From assembly GCA_049115815.1 (NCBI GenBank), contig JAGDZO010000005.1:124001-188000 (forward strand): a DNA stretch of 64,000 nucleotides. The letters are read 5' to 3'. A model generated the notes under the pieces. The model was given only the letters and a program-made list of their open reading frames with translations, was not told the DNA's origin and ran no database searches. Every line of letters begins with the position of its first letter. Positions within the stretch are counted from its first letter, which is position 1. The translations under genes and the position numbers were made by a program. This DNA is from Marinoscillum sp049115815 (GTDB lineage Bacteria > Bacteroidota > Bacteroidia > Cytophagales > Cyclobacteriaceae). Positions 8,313 to 16,922 of the stretch are shown here, in pieces.

Positions 8313-8981
8313 ATGAATTCAGATCAATCGATTGCAAGAATAGTTGGAGTACTCTTATTGATCATCTTCGGATTGGGTGTTACCGTCTTTCAGGTATTAC
8401 AAGGCCCTTTCCTTTTTGTAGATGATTTTCTCTGGCAGACTTCCGCGCATTCTTTTGAAGTGGTTCTCTCTACCATATTTGCTCTCCTGAGTGGAACCCT
8501 GTCACTAATTATTTCCATCCTCCTCTTCCCCATCTTCAAAAAGTACAGCGAGCGCCTGGGCTATCTATACATCACATTTTGCCTTCTCTATTTTGTATCT
8601 ATGGCTATTGACAATATCAGTGTCCTATCCATGCTCGAGGTGAGTAAAGCATATGCCAACGCTGAAGCAACTGATCTGGATACATTGGAAATACTCGGTG
8701 GATTGTTTTACGAAATCCACAGCTGGACACATCATCTCTCGCTTTTTATTTCATGTTTCCCAGTTTTCGTATTGTTCCTTACGCTTTATATCTCCAAGCT
8801 GATTCCACGAGTCCTGTCCCTTTTTGGGATGTTTGCAGCGTTGATGATGATGACTCAAATGTTGGCTACCGTATTCGGAAGTAGCATCAGCGGCAACATG
8901 ATGCTCCCAATCGCACTCATTCAGTTGGTTTTTCCTATTTGGCTGATCATCAAAGGTTTTTCACCTCGTTCAGGTCAATAA
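8313..8981 (+). CDS. DUF4386 family membrane protein
   Basis: A 222-residue integral membrane protein with about six to seven hydrophobic helices. The opening IARIVGVLLLIIFGLGVTVF and the later GLFYEIHSWTHHLSLFISCFPVF, LIPRVLSLFGMFAALMMM and MLPIALIQLVFPIWLIIKGF fit the DUF4386 family. No catalytic or binding role is known for the family. It stands alone, followed by a stem-loop. Confidence 0.8.
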   Translation: MNSDQSIARIVGVLLLIIFGLGVTVFQVLQGPFLFVDDFLWQTSAHSFEVVLSTIFALLSGTLSLIISILLFPIFKKYSERLGYLYITFCLLYFVSMAIDNISVLSMLEVSKAYANAEATDLDTLEILGGLFYEIHSWTHHLSLFISCFPVFVLFLTLYISKLIPRVLSLFGMFAALMMMTQMLATVFGSSISGNMMLPIALIQLVFPIWLIIKGFSPRSGQ

Positions 8982-9014
8982 TTCTAAGTTCATTTGTCAC
9001 CTCTTTTGTTTTAA

Positions 9015-9042
9015 CCCCACCTAAAAGTCAGGTGGAGGTTTT
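9015..9042 (+). terminator. Stem-loop after the DUF4386 gene
   Basis: CCACCT (9017-9022) pairs with AGGTGG (9030-9035) over a seven-base loop and can extend with one bulge (AACC with GGTT). GTTTTAA follows, a weak T-run. Confidence 0.5.
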
Positions 9043-9227
9043 AATTCGAAAAGTAGATTCAAAATCAAATAATCAGCTTTTCCAGTCTATTTGAAGCCCT
9101 TTTCAAATCAGTTAAAAACTGAAATAAGGTTATATAAACGTTTCATAACTGACCAAACAAACGTTTTCATCCGTTGTAAATAAATTCCATTTTGACCTAC
9201 AACGCAGTTTGATAATTCCAATTTTCT

Positions 9228-9260
9228 TTTGGATAATTTGTACACTAAACTGTACATTTG
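9228..9260 (+). promoter_or_regulatory. Promoter with TGTACA repeat before the lyase-like gene
   Basis: TTTG (9228-9231) and TACATTTG (9253-9260) are spaced by 21 bases, matching the Bacteroidota promoter TTTG-N17-23-TAnnTTTG. Within it the hexamer TGTACA occurs twice (9239-9244 and 9251-9256), six bases apart; the second overlaps the -7 box. This could be a repressor site, but no regulator is identified. Confidence 0.55.
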
Positions 9261-9359
9261 GTGTCCCCCCTATTATCGCTTTTCATATATTCTTGTGGAG
9301 TGCAGAGTCACTTTTAAGTTGGTTCTCACAGTCCAATAACTAATTACAAATAATCAATT

Positions 9360-10214
9360 ATGAAAAACAGAAACACATTCAACCTATCCTTAGTAGCGCT
9401 TATGCTGGCTTTGGTATTTACATCTTGTGAGCAGGATGTAGTGGAACCTTCTGCTATCGAGAATGCAGAAGAAACAGTAGCTAGAGCTACTTATGGTTCA
9501 AGAAACGTATGGTTTACATGGTCCAATGGAAGCTACACTAAGTCTAGACTTACCACAAACTTTGGTAACGATGGGGGTACGATAAGCAGCGCTGAGTATG
9601 GCAGATTAAAAATCAACAACAATGCTTTGCGAGTGATCATTCCTGCGAACACTGTAGGTAACGCGAGTGGAGTTTGGGCTAAAATCAATATCCAGAAAGG
9701 AAGAAAATATTCACTTGAGTATAAGGTGAGATTTGAATCTGGGTTTGACTGGAGCAGAGGCGGTAAACTATTCGGATTATCAGGAGGACAAAGCTACTCC
9801 GGATGTAAAGGACCTCAAACTAGATCAAACGGTGATGGATGGAGTATGAGACCAATGTTCCGTAAAGAACCAGGTAAAACTGCTTGGATGATGCCTTATG
9901 CTTATCACCAAAAAATGACCAAAGACTGTGGAGAGGACTGGGGTAACAAGAAGAACATTAGCGTTAATTCTTGGATCACAGTGAAAATGGTAGTCCAAAT
10001 GAACAATGGCACAAGCACAGACGGTAAACTCAAAATGATAGTGAATGGCTCTACCATCACCAATAGAAGCATGAGATGGGTAACGAAAAGTGCTGGAAAT
10101 GAAATTGACAAGTTGATGTTTGACGTTTACAGAGGTGGAAATGATAACTCATGGAAATCATCTTCCAAGGGTAAAATCACCATCGACAACCTTAAACTTG
10201 TTAGAAGTTACTAA
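9360..10214 (+). CDS. Secreted polysaccharide-lyase-like lipoprotein (PL14-type fold)
   Basis: A 284-residue exported lipoprotein. The lipobox LVFTSC gives an acylated Cys near residue 23. The mature part looks like a beta-jelly-roll lyase: a strand KYSLEYKVRFESGFDWSRGG, then KLFGLSGGQSYSGCKG, SMRPMFRKEPG and MMPYAYHQK, a pattern seen in PL14/PL20-related enzymes that cleave alginate or glucuronan. The late strands KLKMIVNGSTI and GKITIDNLKLV finish the fold. The substrate cannot be decided. Two Cys (SGCKG and TKDCGED) could form a disulphide. It is a single-gene unit with its own promoter and a strong terminator, not part of a SusCD locus. Confidence 0.65.
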   Translation: MKNRNTFNLSLVALMLALVFTSCEQDVVEPSAIENAEETVARATYGSRNVWFTWSNGSYTKSRLTTNFGNDGGTISSAEYGRLKINNNALRVIIPANTVGNASGVWAKINIQKGRKYSLEYKVRFESGFDWSRGGKLFGLSGGQSYSGCKGPQTRSNGDGWSMRPMFRKEPGKTAWMMPYAYHQKMTKDCGEDWGNKKNISVNSWITVKMVVQMNNGTSTDGKLKMIVNGSTITNRSMRWVTKSAGNEIDKLMFDVYRGGNDNSWKSSSKGKITIDNLKLVRSY

Positions 10215-10251
10215 TCAATATAATAGTTGAAAAAGATGTTATAAATCTCAT

Positions 10252-10287
10252 AAAACTAACCTTACCTTGGTAAGGTTAGTTTTTTTG
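10252..10287 (+). terminator. Strong intrinsic terminator
   Basis: AAAACTAACCTTACC (10252-10266) pairs perfectly with GGTAAGGTTAGTTTT (10269-10283), followed by a T-run. A perfect 15-bp stem around two bases (a few inner pairs will open). It ends the lyase-like gene. Confidence 0.9.
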
Positions 10288-10334
10288 TTTCATCCCATTT
10301 CTTAAGATATTTTTGATTGATGATCAATGACATT

Positions 10335-11894
10335 ATGAAATATTTCACTTTATCGTTTGTGATATTGGTACTCGCGAACTGTAGCCAAAAAGCACCGCTA
10401 GAAGAAATCAAGGAAGTGGTGATCTCACAAGAAAAAATCGAACAAATCAATGCGTTTGTTGAATCCACGGTCAACAATCATCAAATACCTGGTTTAAGCT
10501 ATGCCTTCTCCGATTCGAAATCTGTCATTGAAAATTCATATCTGTCACAAAGCGATCTTACCAGTAAGTCAAGCCAAAAATATAGCGCACTAGATCTTTC
10601 GGAATTGCTGGTAGCTACAGCCATCCTTAAGCTAAAAGAAGAAGGCGCACTCAGACTTTCAGAACCTATAGTAAAGCATGTTCCCTATTTCAGATTAAGA
10701 GATACCACGGATATGTTCGAAAACATCACTATTCAGCAACTTCTCACACACACGTCAGGAATGCCTATTGTCCCGGACAACTTGACCATAAACCCAGATC
10801 ATGAAGACGCTTTAGAAATCACTACAAGGAGTATTCGAGATCTTTTGCCGGAGTATGTCCCAGGAAGTACCTACAAGAAAAATTTCATGGATTATGACAT
10901 CCTCGGAGACATCATTCACAAAGTCTCTGGCTATTGTTTTGAAGAGTACATGGGTGATTTCGTCTTGAACCCTTCAGGAATGGATGCGTCCACTTATCTC
11001 TTGGCCATGTTGGACTCCACTGAACTTTTTACACCTTATTTCTTACAAGACATAGCTGACACTGCACTGACTGAATTAGACTACTACCCTTTTAATAAGG
11101 AATACATGGGAAGCAAAGGCCTGCTCACCTCCACAGGTGATTTGGTCAGATGGGCCAATATGATTCTCAATGGAGGAAAGGTCAATGGCAAACCATTTCT
11201 AACCAAAGAAAATGTCCACTATCTTCTCAAAGCTTTTCACAAGATTGGCCCCAATCAATACTTGGGGCTCTCTTGGGAGATCGAAGGTGAAAGAGGTAAT
11301 TATATCTATTCGAAAAGTGTATCCGATCATGGGTTTTCCAATGTACTCGTGGTGTATCCAAAATACGGAGTTTCGGTGGCAATTATGACCAATTCACAAT
11401 CTTCATTGGATGTCAATCAAATAGCAGCATCAATACTCGGCTTCCTTACCGGTCAAACAAACGAAATAGCGCCTATACCTGTGTCCCCTGCGGGGTTATT
11501 GGTGCAAACCTATCTGCAGGATGGAGTAGACGAGGCGCTGGAAGAATACAACTCCATGAAGCTTCAGGATAGCATTCCATATGACCTGAGTATGGATGGT
11601 TTGATTCAGCTTATCAACTACATATTGGCCAATGCTTCACTAGAGAATAAGGAATCAAGTAAAAATGACGTGCTGACAATATTGGATTATTGCGACGCTG
11701 CATTTCCGCAATCACCACGTGTAGCTCTGTCTTATGCCGATTCATACTTGATTTTTGACGATACAGTTCAAGTGAATAATTATCTTGCAAAAGCTATGAA
11801 ATGGTCTGATAATGCTCCGGAAGTAGCTGAGCTAACACGCGAAATTCAGGCAAGCATGAGAGACACACTTTCAGTGCAACAATTTAGCTTTTGA
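10335..11894 (+). CDS. Serine-hydrolase (class C beta-lactamase fold) homologue lacking catalytic residues
   Basis: A 519-residue lipoprotein (lipobox VLANC, Cys16). Residues 40-380 align with the beta-lactamase/penicillin-binding fold: LLTHTSGMP, PGSTYKKNF, DILGDIIHKVSG, LLTSTGDLVRWANMIL and DHGFSNVLVVYPKYG. But the SxxK position reads D-L-S-E (residues 87-90), so both nucleophile Ser and Lys are replaced, and the YxN position reads K-N-F. An ungapped comparison with the intact homologue at 33161-34405 gives the same result. It is probably a non-catalytic binding protein. The last 130 residues form a separate helical region. The ATG at 10335 gives the clean signal peptide; 10320 is also possible. 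A barrel protein follows after 13 bases. Confidence 0.8.
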   Translation: MKYFTLSFVILVLANCSQKAPLEEIKEVVISQEKIEQINAFVESTVNNHQIPGLSYAFSDSKSVIENSYLSQSDLTSKSSQKYSALDLSELLVATAILKLKEEGALRLSEPIVKHVPYFRLRDTTDMFENITIQQLLTHTSGMPIVPDNLTINPDHEDALEITTRSIRDLLPEYVPGSTYKKNFMDYDILGDIIHKVSGYCFEEYMGDFVLNPSGMDASTYLLAMLDSTELFTPYFLQDIADTALTELDYYPFNKEYMGSKGLLTSTGDLVRWANMILNGGKVNGKPFLTKENVHYLLKAFHKIGPNQYLGLSWEIEGERGNYIYSKSVSDHGFSNVLVVYPKYGVSVAIMTNSQSSLDVNQIAASILGFLTGQTNEIAPIPVSPAGLLVQTYLQDGVDEALEEYNSMKLQDSIPYDLSMDGLIQLINYILANASLENKESSKNDVLTILDYCDAAFPQSPRVALSYADSYLIFDDTVQVNNYLAKAMKWSDNAPEVAELTREIQASMRDTLSVQQFSF

Positions 11895-11907
11895 CGATAC
11901 GCCTCTT

Positions 11908-12798
11908 ATGAACAAAATCTTTTTCTGCTTACTGATACTAACCACACAGTTTCTCTCGGCGCAGAAAATAGATACTTCTAAAATACTGAATATTGAGCCA
12001 CACTTTCAAACTGGAGTGGCGCATGCCGACTTTGCGTGGAATATAGCAGGGAATATCAATGGCCAGAACCCTAACATACTCTCAGAACTCATTTGGCAAG
12101 ATCTTATGGGATGGTCTTACAACGCCGGAACCACGCTTCAGTATGGTAATACAGGATTAGAAATAGTGCATGCTAGAACCTCCATAATTCAGGGGGAAGC
12201 TACTGATACGGATTACAACGAAGATGATCGTCAGGAAGTCTTCTTCAGTGCACAATTGAATGGTCGAGAATCATATTCGAGTAAGTTATCTGCCCAATTT
12301 TTCTACGTTTTCTCATTAGACAATGACCTTGAGATCATACCTGCAATAGGCCTTACGAGGATCGATGAGTTATTTCGGCTCACTGATAACAGAGACCGCA
12401 CACTCAACTCGACATACGCACCAAAGTGGACAGGGGTCAATTTCAAAATCAAGGCTCATATACCTGTGAGTAACGCCATCAGATTAGTTCCAGTATTTGA
12501 ATACATGCAACTCAATTATTTGGCTGTAGCCAATTGGAACAAAATAGAATTATTCAAGCATCCCGTCAGTTTTGAGCATGTAGCCAAAGGATATGGCATA
12601 GAAACAGGTATGATGATATCGTGGAAGGTCTGTTCTCAAATTTCGTTGCAGCTACGCTATGACTATCGCTATTTGACAACTGGAAAGGGCACAGAGACCC
12701 TCTACTTAGCCAATGACACTACTATTAAAACCTTGGTGAATGATGTGTCTGGAAACAGTGGACAGTTACTTTTCGGGTTGACTTTCAGTCTGTACTAA
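11908..12798 (+). CDS. Outer-membrane beta-barrel protein (omptin-like)
   Basis: A 296-residue exported protein with signal peptide MNKIFFCLLILTTQFLSAQ. The mature chain alternates hydrophobic and polar residues and ends in a strand with a terminal aromatic (LLFGLTFSLY), as in outer-membrane barrels. The segment NPNILSELIWQDLMGWSYNAG resembles omptin-fold and Protochlamydia-type Pom proteins. Omptin protease residues were not confirmed, so protease activity is not claimed. It starts 13 bases after the inactive serine-hydrolase gene and is likely co-transcribed, suggesting both act in the outer envelope. Confidence 0.6.
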   Translation: MNKIFFCLLILTTQFLSAQKIDTSKILNIEPHFQTGVAHADFAWNIAGNINGQNPNILSELIWQDLMGWSYNAGTTLQYGNTGLEIVHARTSIIQGEATDTDYNEDDRQEVFFSAQLNGRESYSSKLSAQFFYVFSLDNDLEIIPAIGLTRIDELFRLTDNRDRTLNSTYAPKWTGVNFKIKAHIPVSNAIRLVPVFEYMQLNYLAVANWNKIELFKHPVSFEHVAKGYGIETGMMISWKVCSQISLQLRYDYRYLTTGKGTETLYLANDTTIKTLVNDVSGNSGQLLFGLTFSLY

Positions 12799-12890
12799 TG
12801 GGCATTTCTCCTCCTAAAAATTAGCCTCAATCCCAGAGTATAGTACGCGTCTTGTTCGTATCTTTTCTAATCCAAAAAAACAACACCTCC

Positions 12891-14297
12891 ATGGAAAGGA
12901 AACAATTCTTGCAATCCATCTTCGGCGTATCAGCATTGGCCGCCATGCCCTATTCAGCACTAGCAGATGGTGAAAACACCATCTTGCGTATGCTAGAAAA
13001 AAGCTCCAAGACGAGTAAAGGCAACATGTTTGGCTTTAAAGCCGATCCTATCAAAACAGTGAAAGTAGGCATTATCGGTTTGGGCAATAGAGGATCTAGC
13101 TTGATAGAGATGTTCAGATGGCTGGTGGAGAACGGAGATGCCGAAATCACCGCATTGTGTGACTTGGAAGAAAGCAAAGTGAACAAAGCGACGGATAAAT
13201 TGGCCGAATGGCAAAAAACAAAGCCTACCACCTACTCAGGAAATCAAGATGAATGGAAGAAACTCGCCAAGCAAGACAATGTAGACCTCCTACTCATCAC
13301 CACTCCCTGGGAACTGCACACGCCTATGGCTATCTATGGGATGAACCAAGGAAAACATGTGGCCTCCGAGGTACCCATCGCCTATTCGCTGACAGACTGC
13401 TGGAATTTGATAGAAACGGCAGAGCGAACGCAAAGGCATTGTATCATGCTTGAAAATTGCTGCTACAACGAAGAGGAACTCTTCGTACTCAACATGATAG
13501 AGAATGGTGTGTTTGGCGACTTGACACATACTGAAGGAGCGTACTTGCACGATTTGAGGGCCCACATGCTCAGTACAGATTATTATCAGGACCAATGGCG
13601 ACTAAAACACCATATTGAAAGAGACGGGAATTTCTATACCACGCATGGTTTAGGGCCTATCAGCTTCTATTTGAATATTGGTAGAGGTGACACCTACTCC
13701 CATTTGACTTCCATGAGTTCGCGTGAATTGAATCTCAGCGACACAGCCAAAAGGATGGACTCTAAATACACCGCATTTAAGTGTGGAGACATGAATTCAA
13801 CCATGATCAAAACGGAGCAAGGCAAGACCATCCTCCTCCAATTTGACGTGCATACTGGAAGACCGTATTCACGGATCAACAAGGTAGTTGGTACCAAAGC
13901 GGTCCATGACGGCTACCCAAGCCGATTGTACATTGACAAAGAAGAACTTAGCTACTGGGGACATAAATGGCTGGATGATGATGGATACAATGAATACAAA
14001 AGCAAGTACCAACATCCCATCATCAAAAAACTAAAAACCATCAGCGAAGACTACAAACAGGGCCATGGAGGGATGGACTTTGTGATGATCTATAGACTCA
14101 TCAAATGTCTGAATCTAGGATTGACACTAGACATGAATGTTTATGATGGCGTCATGTGGAGTGCTATCACGCCATTGTCCGAATTATCTGTAGCAAGTAA
14201 AAGCATGTCCGTGCCGTTTCCTGATTTCACTGGAGGCATCTGGAAGAACAAAACCGAGTTAGAGGTTATGAGAGCTCTGGACTCTACTAAGAAATAA
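12891..14297 (+). CDS. Gfo/Idh/MocA protein, GH109-type glycosidase
   Basis: A 468-residue protein of the NAD-dependent Gfo/Idh/MocA fold. It resembles GH109 alpha-N-acetylgalactosaminidases, which use a tightly bound NAD+ to cleave terminal sugars. Seen: a twin-stretch export-like N-terminus (MERKQFLQSIFGVSALAAM, without a full RR pair), Rossmann loop GLGNRG near residue 62, CIMLENCCYN, EGAYLHDLRAH, the YTTHGLGP motif near residue 250, NIGRGDTY, HGGMDFVM and a closing PLSELSVASKS...PDFTGG. These match GH109 well. The start at 12891 is chosen because the upstream in-frame start adds 13 residues ahead of the export signal. The substrate glycan is unknown. Confidence 0.85.
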   Translation: MERKQFLQSIFGVSALAAMPYSALADGENTILRMLEKSSKTSKGNMFGFKADPIKTVKVGIIGLGNRGSSLIEMFRWLVENGDAEITALCDLEESKVNKATDKLAEWQKTKPTTYSGNQDEWKKLAKQDNVDLLLITTPWELHTPMAIYGMNQGKHVASEVPIAYSLTDCWNLIETAERTQRHCIMLENCCYNEEELFVLNMIENGVFGDLTHTEGAYLHDLRAHMLSTDYYQDQWRLKHHIERDGNFYTTHGLGPISFYLNIGRGDTYSHLTSMSSRELNLSDTAKRMDSKYTAFKCGDMNSTMIKTEQGKTILLQFDVHTGRPYSRINKVVGTKAVHDGYPSRLYIDKEELSYWGHKWLDDDGYNEYKSKYQHPIIKKLKTISEDYKQGHGGMDFVMIYRLIKCLNLGLTLDMNVYDGVMWSAITPLSELSVASKSMSVPFPDFTGGIWKNKTELEVMRALDSTKK

Positions 14298-14413
14298 AAT
14301 CTATCGGTTCGTGATCACCTCTGATCAGTAAGCTTTTGATTGGAATCCAGCCTAATTCTTGGTAATATGCAAAGCGAAATCCCAGCTGCGCGATTTAAAG
14401 TCATAATCAGTTA

Positions 14414-16600
14414 ATGCGTTATTTTTTTCTTCTTTCCCTATTTTGTCTAGCCCTTAGTGGTGAAAGTCAATCAAAAGCTGATAGCCTTTTACAAGTTTGG
14501 AATGACGGCCAATTAGCTGATACGATCAGACTAAATGCCATTCAAGATTATCTCGACATAGCCACCAACGAAGAGCCCTCGCAAGACCTAATCTCTTTGG
14601 CAGATTCAGCTTATCAACTAGCCAATAGCACCAACTCCTCAACTAATATCATTCGAGCCATTATTGGTCGGGGACGAGTGCAGCACGGGCTTACAAATTA
14701 TGATTTGGCAGTAGATTATTTCAATGAAGGCTTGGCCATATCCGAAAAAATAGCTTGGCAAGAGGGAGTAGGAGAATCACTTTTGAAAACGGGAATTGCC
14801 AAGTACAAGCTCGGCCAATACAGTGAAGCCACGGATCTTTTCACCAATTTGCACGATCTATTCACTCGAATGGATGACAGCATAAGTACCGCCAAGGTGC
14901 TGCAAGAATTAGGTAAAATACACCTTGACCAAGGCAGGCATGAAGATGCCATGCAAAATTTTCTGAACGCTCTGAGCATCAACGAATCTATTGGCAACAC
15001 TCGCTCCGTAGTGGGCAACTATATAGGTCTGGGAATACTCTATGTACAGTTGGAAGATTACCCCCCGGCACTGGATTATTACCAACGCGCTTTAACGATC
15101 AGCGAAGAATTGGGCATGGACAAGGCTACAGGTGCCATATTGAATAATATGGCCATAATCTATGACAATACTGAACAGAATGATCTAGCGCTGGAGTATT
15201 ACAATCGTAGTTTGATATTGGCTCAGAAAGTAGGTGACAAATCAAAAATCGCCATGAGATATACCAACCTAGGGGCACTACACCAATCCAACGGGGATCT
15301 GGAAAAAGCGAGGGAGTTTCACCTCAAAGCACTGGAAATAAATGAGGAAATAGGTCGAAAAAAAGGGGCAACAATTAACCTCACGAACCTTGGCATTCTT
15401 TGCGTCATAGAAGCGGACGATGCGACTAGCCGCAATGATAAAACGCTAGCTCGATCCAAGTTTAACAAAGCTTTAAACTATGGAAAACAAGCCGAAAAAA
15501 TCTTGGAAGAAACGAAGGTAGCCCAACAGATGATTAACAATTATCATCTTCTATTTATGGCAAATAAAGGACTTGGCAATAGCGAAGAGGCGATTACCTA
15601 CTTAGAAAAATATGCGGCCAAAAAAGACAGCACCTTCTCTGCCAAATATAACAATGACATTATTAGGTTGGATCTACAACATTCCAACTTGAAGCAAGCG
15701 GAGATTGATAGTATACTTAGGGCAGAAGAGCAATATAAACTTAATGTCCAACTCAAGCAGGAGCGCACAGAAAACCTGATATTATACTTTGGAATACTTT
15801 TTCTTATGATTTTCGGAGCAGGTATGTATTACTTCTACAGATTACTCCTAGCCCGAAAAAATACGATAGAATTAACATTGGATAAGTTGGAAAAAACTCA
15901 AGACCAACTCCTGCAATCAAGGAAAATGGCAGCACTGGGAGTCTTGGCCACAGGAATTGCTCATGAAATCAACAACCCCCTCAATTTTATCAACGGATCC
16001 TCTGAACTTATCTTTAGGAAAATAGAGGAGAAATACCCTAAGGATGTGGATGATATGGGACCCTATTTGCATAGCATAAAAGAAGGGGTTGATAGAATAT
16101 CTAAGATTATCAAAAGCCTCAACGCTTTTGGAAAATCTAATCCAGAAACAGACGCTCTATGTGATATTCAGGATATTATCAAGGACTGCCTTGTCATACT
16201 AAATCAGGAGCTGGAGGGTCGTATTGAGATCACCGAAACTTACAATGCCAGAGGAATCGTTAGAGGCAACCCCAGCGGCTTGCACCAAGTATTTCTTAAT
16301 GTTCTGATGAATGCATGTCAGTCTATTACAGAAGAAGGCAAGATCAGTATTCTTTTGGAGCAAGAGGAAGATGAATTAAAAATAACCATCAGAGACAATG
16401 GCGAGGGAATTGCGGCAGAAAACCTCCCCAAGGTTACCGACCCATTCTTTAGTACCAAAACCGACATCAATGGTATAGGACTAGGAATGTTCATTGCCTA
16501 TTCGATCTTAGACGAGCACAATGGTACGATTAAATTTGAATCTGAAATAGGTATCGGCACCACCGTATCCATGACATTACCGGTAGAAAAAGGACTCTAA
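14414..16600 (+). CDS. Sensor histidine kinase with periplasmic TPR array
   Basis: A 728-residue membrane kinase. Signal peptide (1-19), about seven TPR repeats (60-400; e.g. NYIGLGILYVQLEDYPPALDYY), one membrane helix near 455-475 and a short coiled coil. The H-box is MAALGVLATGIAHEINNPL with the phospho-acceptor His at 517 followed by Glu. The ATP domain shows VFLNVLMNACQSI, DNGEGIAAENL and GIGLGMFIAYS. The TPR part is predicted to be in the periplasm, the kinase in the cytosol. No response regulator lies next to it. A paralogue of the same layout follows, so it probably arose by tandem duplication. Confidence 0.92.
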   Translation: MRYFFLLSLFCLALSGESQSKADSLLQVWNDGQLADTIRLNAIQDYLDIATNEEPSQDLISLADSAYQLANSTNSSTNIIRAIIGRGRVQHGLTNYDLAVDYFNEGLAISEKIAWQEGVGESLLKTGIAKYKLGQYSEATDLFTNLHDLFTRMDDSISTAKVLQELGKIHLDQGRHEDAMQNFLNALSINESIGNTRSVVGNYIGLGILYVQLEDYPPALDYYQRALTISEELGMDKATGAILNNMAIIYDNTEQNDLALEYYNRSLILAQKVGDKSKIAMRYTNLGALHQSNGDLEKAREFHLKALEINEEIGRKKGATINLTNLGILCVIEADDATSRNDKTLARSKFNKALNYGKQAEKILEETKVAQQMINNYHLLFMANKGLGNSEEAITYLEKYAAKKDSTFSAKYNNDIIRLDLQHSNLKQAEIDSILRAEEQYKLNVQLKQERTENLILYFGILFLMIFGAGMYYFYRLLLARKNTIELTLDKLEKTQDQLLQSRKMAALGVLATGIAHEINNPLNFINGSSELIFRKIEEKYPKDVDDMGPYLHSIKEGVDRISKIIKSLNAFGKSNPETDALCDIQDIIKDCLVILNQELEGRIEITETYNARGIVRGNPSGLHQVFLNVLMNACQSITEEGKISILLEQEEDELKITIRDNGEGIAAENLPKVTDPFFSTKTDINGIGLGMFIAYSILDEHNGTIKFESEIGIGTTVSMTLPVEKGL

Positions 16601-16922
16601 CGAAAGGTCGTAAAGTAGCTATCGATATTCGCTAGTAGTAATAAATGAAGACTTTTTTGTCTGGTCATCCTTCCCTTGGATTATCAAAATGCAGTTCCCT
16701 GCAGTGCATTTGAAAATTGACCGGTCCTTAATTCATGTACCCTTAGCTGTATAGTTCTTCGCGCAGCAAGACTAGAGCAAAAAATAGTATGGTCTCGTTT
16801 TTATCGCACCGCTAGGTTTAACCGTTCATTGAAAAGTCACATAATTAATTCAGAAAACACATCTCATTTCCTAGCTAATTGACTTACTTTAATGTGAAGC
16901 CTCGGCACCTAATCATTTTTTA
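16601..16922. other. 322-bp intergenic region between the tandem kinases
   Basis: No gene. A small dyad AAATGCA...TGCATTT (about 16688-16712, containing CTGCAG) is the only structure noted. No T-run follows it, so it is not called a terminator. Confidence 0.6.

Larger units (their letters stand above)
8982..9359. other. 378-bp intergenic region
   Basis: No gene is seen. The left part holds a stem-loop after the DUF4386 gene. The right part holds the promoter and a TGTACA repeat in front of the lyase-like lipoprotein gene, leaving a 5' leader of about 90-100 bases. The rest is AT-rich and without clear structure. Confidence 0.6.

Noticed and set aside
16688..16712. Dyad AAATGCA...TGCATTT as a terminator of the first tandem kinase
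   Set aside because: No T-run follows and the inner arms compete with a CTGCAG palindrome. Left as an unexplained small dyad.
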